A DNA stretch of 9,545 nucleotides, taken from Chlamydiota bacterium. GTDB taxonomy: Bacteria > Chlamydiota > Chlamydiia > Chlamydiales > SM23-39. The stretch spans positions 1 to 9,545 of the forward strand of contig JAJFMM010000216.1 in the NCBI GenBank assembly GCA_021772165.1, given 5' to 3'. Every line of letters starts with the position of its first letter. Position 1 is the stretch's first letter. The notes below the pieces were generated by a model. The model had not been told where the DNA came from. It made no database searches and worked only from the letters and a program-made list of their open reading frames with translations. The position numbers were made by a program, and so were the translations under genes. Of the stretch, positions 6,054-9,545 are shown in pieces.

Positions 6054-7544
6054 TTAAATGGGTGTCAAAGCTGCATATTTTGCAGCTAGATCTTTGAGGA
6101 TCTGGGAGATCATATCTTTCCCTTGCGCTTCATGCTTGTCTGATGGCGTCGGGGGGATCTCTTCATCATAGATTTTTTTGATATAAGTACCCCAATCGCC
6201 TCCGCCAGGGGCGCCATGCGAATAATTCTCCATGTGCTGGTCCCAAATAGCCGTACTAAATCCCTCATCCTTGGCAAACTTGATCCATGCATCAGTGCCA
6301 GTCTGGCTAATTGTAGAATCATTAGGTTCTATACCTACGCTGATTTGAGAAGGATCCATATTGCAGTTCGTCTTGAGCCAGGTTTTCCACAGTTCCAGGA
6401 ACCCCTTATTCTGATCCGGAGTCGCTCCATCTTCGTAATCCATCATATAGACGCGATCGATAGCAGAGCTGCCATCCTTGCACTTTGCATTTTCAAGGAA
6501 TATAGAATTGTTCAACCATCCGGGACCCGCATCATTGATCCAAAGTCCGAGGCAACAGCTCAACTGTAAATTGGGGTTTAAATCTTTCAAGGCACCGGCT
6601 AGTTTGCCGGCTCTGGCAGCGGCAGCCTCGGCGACGGGATCGTGGTCGTCGGACTTGCTGGACAGCTCTTCGTCAAAGTCAATCCCGTCAGCACCTGTTT
6701 CTGTGCAAAAGTCATTCAATGCTTTAGCGTAGGTCTGGATATTATCATCTGTTAAATTCTTCCAGCCCTCAAGCCACGGAGTTCCCGCGCCAGCGCCGCC
6801 AACCGTTAGTTTTACTGTGATGCCGGCTGCTTTACACTTAGTAATGAAATCTTTCAACTGTGCTTCGTCTTTAAATGCATTTGGAGTGCCAGCTATTCCC
6901 CACCATCCATCAATGAGCGGCTTGCCGTTCGCATCCTTATCGAGTGCTCCATTAAATACGTTGATTGTGTTAACACCGCCATCTACAAGAGATTGGATAT
7001 AGGCATCGCTATCTAAATCACCTTGACCATCGTACTCGGCAGGCCATACGGAGTGTTCAATAGGCGACTTTGGCGGTGGGGTTGAGCCTGAATCGGCTGT
7101 GACTGTTTTGATGTCGGCGTTCACTGTGTCTACATCGCCGCCTGTTGCCTTAATGGCGCCAATGTTTCCTGTGAGCGTTGTGGCGTCGGCTTGAGCTTGT
7201 GCTAAGTTAGGGTCGGTAGGACCCGAAAGATTGTCTATTTCGAACTGAAGGTTAGCCAGCTTTCCACTTGCCTCTTCAATGTCTGAGCTCATCGATGCAA
7301 TATCAGAATTGAGGGTATTCCAATCAGCCTGGGTCTTATTTTTGGCGGTGCCGGCAGGCATCTGATTGATCTTTGCTTGCAGATCATCAGCGCTTTTCTG
7401 GAATGCGGCTTCTTCTTTTTGTAACGCGCCGATATCTGTCGAGTCTGTGGCGGCTTTCGCATTTAAGTCGGCGATAGGGTCGTTCTGTTGAGCTAAAAAG
7501 GTAGCTGATGCGTTGTTTGTGTTTAGGTTATTATGGTTAATCAT
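6054..7544 (-). CDS. GH18 (chitinase-like) protein with one N-terminal helical module
   Basis: This 496-residue paralogue of the first GH18 protein has a shorter front part. Residues 1-20 are polar (MINHNNLNTNNASATFLAQQ) with no hydrophobic signal peptide. Residues about 20-155 form one diverged helical module with MPAGTAKNKTQADWNTLNSD. A Pro-rich linker (STPPPKSP) leads to the GH18 domain from about 162: strand 1 IEHSVW, TVGG (247-250, with Thr instead of the usual Ser), DGIDFDEE (286-293, catalytic Glu293), YMMDYED and a final STAIWDQ. The C-terminal tail ends in a predicted helix (KDMISQILKDLAAKYAAL). I chose the ATG at 7544 over the TTG at 7556 because GGGGA lies 5 bases upstream of it. 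A terminator of the preceding gene ends only 23 bases upstream, so its promoter must be very close or within the third gene. The substrate is unknown; the GH18 call is firm. Confidence 0.85.
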   Translation of the reverse strand: MINHNNLNTNNASATFLAQQNDPIADLNAKAATDSTDIGALQKEEAAFQKSADDLQAKINQMPAGTAKNKTQADWNTLNSDIASMSSDIEEASGKLANLQFEIDNLSGPTDPNLAQAQADATTLTGNIGAIKATGGDVDTVNADIKTVTADSGSTPPPKSPIEHSVWPAEYDGQGDLDSDAYIQSLVDGGVNTINVFNGALDKDANGKPLIDGWWGIAGTPNAFKDEAQLKDFITKCKAAGITVKLTVGGAGAGTPWLEGWKNLTDDNIQTYAKALNDFCTETGADGIDFDEELSSKSDDHDPVAEAAAARAGKLAGALKDLNPNLQLSCCLGLWINDAGPGWLNNSIFLENAKCKDGSSAIDRVYMMDYEDGATPDQNKGFLELWKTWLKTNCNMDPSQISVGIEPNDSTISQTGTDAWIKFAKDEGFSTAIWDQHMENYSHGAPGGGDWGTYIKKIYDEEIPPTPSDKHEAQGKDMISQILKDLAAKYAALTPI

Positions 7545-7549
7545 TTTAT

Positions 7550-7554
7550 TCCCC
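7550..7554 (-). promoter_or_regulatory. Ribosome binding site that fixes the start of the second GH18 gene
   Basis: GGGGA followed by five bases (ATAAA) and ATG at 7544. The alternative TTG at 7556 would put this site inside the coding sequence and has no equivalent motif of its own. Confidence 0.6.
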
Positions 7555-7567
7555 AATGTTATTATGT

Positions 7568-7596
7568 AAAAACCCCGGATTTTACAATCCGGGGTT
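7568..7596 (-). terminator. Intrinsic terminator after the third GH18 gene
   Basis: A perfect 10-bp stem (AACCCCGGAT with ATCCGGGGTT) and a six-base loop are followed on the minus strand by an uninterrupted run of five T. It begins 7 bases after the stop codon. This is the clearest terminator in the window and separates the third gene from the second. Confidence 0.9.
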
Positions 7597-7603
7597 CGTT
7601 ATA

Positions 7604-9545
7604 TTAAGCTCGGTTTGTTGCTAGCTGCTGAGCGAGTATTTTTTCGATCTCATGCGTGAAATAATCGATGCCATGATTCGGATTCAAATCACTCTTTACC
7701 GTTCCAATCGCAGTAGTTACATCTCCTGCGTCTGTTGTAACGGCAGCGATATTCGTGTTGCGGAACGCTGTCTGGCCTTGTTCTGCCGGACTGACAATGC
7801 CTTGAATTGTCTGCAAATCTTTTTGTGCTGTTGCCGCATCGTCACTTGTTGGATTTGCGAGCTTATGAAGAGTTGAGAGCTCCGTATAAGTAGAAATTGC
7901 CTTTCCCAGAGCTGTCTGCAGATTTCCAAGGGCAGTTTGAGCCGCACCAATGTCTGCTTGCAGGGTCACGAGTTTGCTATTCAGCGCAGCCAAGTCGGTC
8001 ACTGCCTTGTCTTTCGCAGATCCGGCGGGAAGTTTGCCCACTTCTGTAGTTAACTCCTTGATCTGTTGCAGGTCGGCTTTTTCTTGGGCCACCAAGGCTT
8101 TCAAATCAGACGAGTCTTTTACTATTTCACCGTTCAGCTTTCCGACCGCGTCTTTAGCTGTTTGATAGGCTTGATCGATATTGGTTTTTGAAGAGCTCTG
8201 AGGAGCTAATCCATCGAGAATCGCTTTCGTAAAGGCCCATGCCGGTTCTCCTGTGCTAGGGTCACCTGATGTAGACGTGCCTCCATCACGATCGGAATTC
8301 CAGATCATGACGCCATTAAATTTCTGTTGTACGGTCCATGCAGCTAATGCTTTTGCGTCGGCAGAGCTTAGTGAATTTACATGAGGATCATCTTCGCCGG
8401 GCAATAGACCCAGTCGAAGTTTATCTTTAGGGATTCCCCAACCCATTTGAGTAGAATCATCACCTGCGCCTGGCTGACCTTTCGGGGTTGCGTAAGTCGA
8501 AAAGTCATTTTTAATCTGATTGACATAACTTGTGCCATCGCCTTTCCAGATATCAAATTCCATGAATTGAATATAGCTCACAGCATTTTGCACATCAGGA
8601 TCGCTAGCAAGACCGTAAGTGTATGGACTTTGACCTTTCCAACCTTGACCGGGGACCGTGAGAGAGATGAGTTTGTCTGGCCCAAGTTTCTTCCTTAAAT
8701 CAAGGATAAAAGCTTTTCCGTTGGCAAGATTATCTTGCTCGCAGCCTTCTATGTCGAGATCGACTCCTGATAAATCAACGCCATCCTTTTTGAAATCAGA
8801 AACCCAGCCGGATATCTTATCCGCGAGAGCATTAGCTGCCTCAGGTGTAGGCAAGCTTGGCATCGGATCGGACTGGCCTCCAACAGAGAGCTTAATGTTG
8901 ACCTTCACGCCTTCTTTTGCAGCTCTAGCTAGAAGTTGCTTGGAAAGAGTTTCAATCGTTTTCTCAGTATCGGGATCGAGGTTGTTCCATCCGCTGAAAG
9001 CAAAGTTAAAGGTCATGCCATCTTTCAAAGGCATGTTTGCAATGTCCTCGGCTGCGTTTGGATCCCATGTTTCAATGTAGGATTCAAAACCGTCTCCTGA
9101 AACAGCAGGGGTAGGATTTAAATCGGACTGAACTTTTGCGATAGCCGCGCTCATCGCATCCGTCTGAACTTTTGAAGGCATGTCTTTTGTAAATTGTGAT
9201 TGCGTATTGAGCGCGCTGATTTTTGCTAGAAGTGCATCGGCAGCAGCTTTTGTCGTAATGGTAGAGAATTGACCGAGATCAGTCGTCGCAGTAGTCAAAT
9301 TGCTCTTAAGCGTCGTCAAGTCGTTATTCGCCGTGCCTCTCGCAGCTTGAAGTTTAGCGAGCATTGCATTGGCTGCCGCTAAATCTGTCTTGGCAGGATC
9401 TTTTTGAGAGCTTGGATTTGCTTTCAATGTCGCAATTTGTTTTGTCCAAGCTGCTATTTGAGCGTCAAGCGCATCTAGTGCTTTCTGGTCTTGTGCAGTC
9501 GCTGCCTTCATCGCATCGATGACTGCTTGAGCATCTTTTTGGTCT
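7604..9545 (-). CDS. GH18-like protein flanked by helical modules on both sides (5' end beyond the window)
   Basis: The frame is open to the window edge and reads DQKDAQAVIDAM before the first internal Met (9511), exactly as in the second module of the first GH18 protein, so the true start lies outside. Counting from that Met, residues 1-130 are a helical module (QKDPAKTDLAAANA). Residues about 133-430 are a GH18 domain: strand 1 SYIETWDP, KLSVGGQ, LSGVDLDIE with catalytic Glu255, FMEFDIW, GWGIPKDKLRLGLLPG and VMIWNSD. Residues about 444-611 are another module with LPAGSAKDKAVTDLAALN, followed by a short helical tail. The first Asp of the DxxDxDxE signature is Ser248. The catalytic domain is clearly more distant from the other two than they are from each other. 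Terminated by the hairpin at 7568-7596. Substrate and localisation are unknown. Confidence 0.85.
   Translation of the reverse strand, partial: DQKDAQAVIDAMKAATAQDQKALDALDAQIAAWTKQIATLKANPSSQKDPAKTDLAAANAMLAKLQAARGTANNDLTTLKSNLTTATTDLGQFSTITTKAAADALLAKISALNTQSQFTKDMPSKVQTDAMSAAIAKVQSDLNPTPAVSGDGFESYIETWDPNAAEDIANMPLKDGMTFNFAFSGWNNLDPDTEKTIETLSKQLLARAAKEGVKVNIKLSVGGQSDPMPSLPTPEAANALADKISGWVSDFKKDGVDLSGVDLDIEGCEQDNLANGKAFILDLRKKLGPDKLISLTVPGQGWKGQSPYTYGLASDPDVQNAVSYIQFMEFDIWKGDGTSYVNQIKNDFSTYATPKGQPGAGDDSTQMGWGIPKDKLRLGLLPGEDDPHVNSLSSADAKALAAWTVQQKFNGVMIWNSDRDGGTSTSGDPSTGEPAWAFTKAILDGLAPQSSSKTNIDQAYQTAKDAVGKLNGEIVKDSSDLKALVAQEKADLQQIKELTTEVGKLPAGSAKDKAVTDLAALNSKLVTLQADIGAAQTALGNLQTALGKAISTYTELSTLHKLANPTSDDAATAQKDLQTIQGIVSPAEQGQTAFRNTNIAAVTTDAGDVTTAIGTVKSDLNPNHGIDYFTHEIEKILAQQLATNRA
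7679..8182 (-). repeat. C-terminal helical module of the third GH18 protein
   Basis: About 168 residues from NIDQAYQTAKDAV to VKSDLNP follow the GH18 domain. The centre GSAKDKAVTDLAALNSKL lines up with DSQKDPAKTDLAAAKAKL of the first protein, and the closing VKSDLNP with VQDDLDP and VQADLQP. It is the same module family placed behind rather than in front of the enzyme. Confidence 0.7.
9121..9545 (-). repeat. DNA duplication, copy 2 (about 90 percent identical to 4775-5199)
   Basis: This is the partner of the segment in the first GH18 gene. Identity is complete over the last 79 bases (9467-9545) and still running at the window edge, so the duplicated tract extends further. Mismatches are concentrated in the middle (about 9267-9446). 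Confidence 0.9.

Noticed and set aside
8658..9080. Plus-strand open frame of 140 codons
   Set aside because: It is antisense to the GH18 domain of the third gene, has no ribosome binding site that I can see, and reads as low-quality protein sequence.

Overview
The window looks like a piece of a chlamydial chromosome, most likely from an environmental (amoeba-associated, Parachlamydiales-type) member rather than from Chlamydia itself. This is an inference. It rests on a ribosomal trio (L21, L27, Obg) lying next to a metal ABC transporter, which resembles the CT415-CT420 neighbourhood of Chlamydia trachomatis as I remember it. The downstream set of large, Ala/Asp/Lys-rich, signal-peptide-less proteins is also typical of accessory host-interaction loci in that phylum. 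Every gene I can support lies on the minus strand, so the functional reading order runs from high to low coordinates.

Conserved half (about 1-3750). In transcription order it holds a zinc/manganese-type uptake system: a substrate-binding lipoprotein, an ATPase and a permease, with a 4-base ATGA overlap at each junction. Then come rplU (L21), rpmA (L27) and obg (cut by the window edge). A near-consensus sigma-70 promoter for rplU begins inside the permease stop codon. A 30-bp near-palindrome sits about 80-110 bases upstream of the transporter genes and is a candidate metal-dependent operator or a leader/terminator hairpin.

Accessory half (about 3870-9545). Three successive genes encode paralogous proteins with a GH18 (chitinase-like) catalytic domain. 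Each is joined to one or two copies of a roughly 150-170-residue predicted helical module that I cannot assign to a named family. The modules sit N-terminal to the enzyme in the first two genes and on both sides of it in the third. None of the visible N-termini looks like a Sec signal peptide, which suggests type III secretion or a cytoplasmic role. Intrinsic-terminator-like hairpins follow each gene, so they may be expressed separately.

The most notable points are four. The first GH18 gene carries a frameshift in its N-terminal region. A 425-bp stretch of that gene is about 90 percent identical to part of the third gene, with the last 79 bases identical up to the window edge. The helical module is arranged differently in the three proteins. 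The third enzyme departs from the GH18 catalytic signature at its first Asp. No RNA gene, CRISPR array or insertion sequence was seen.
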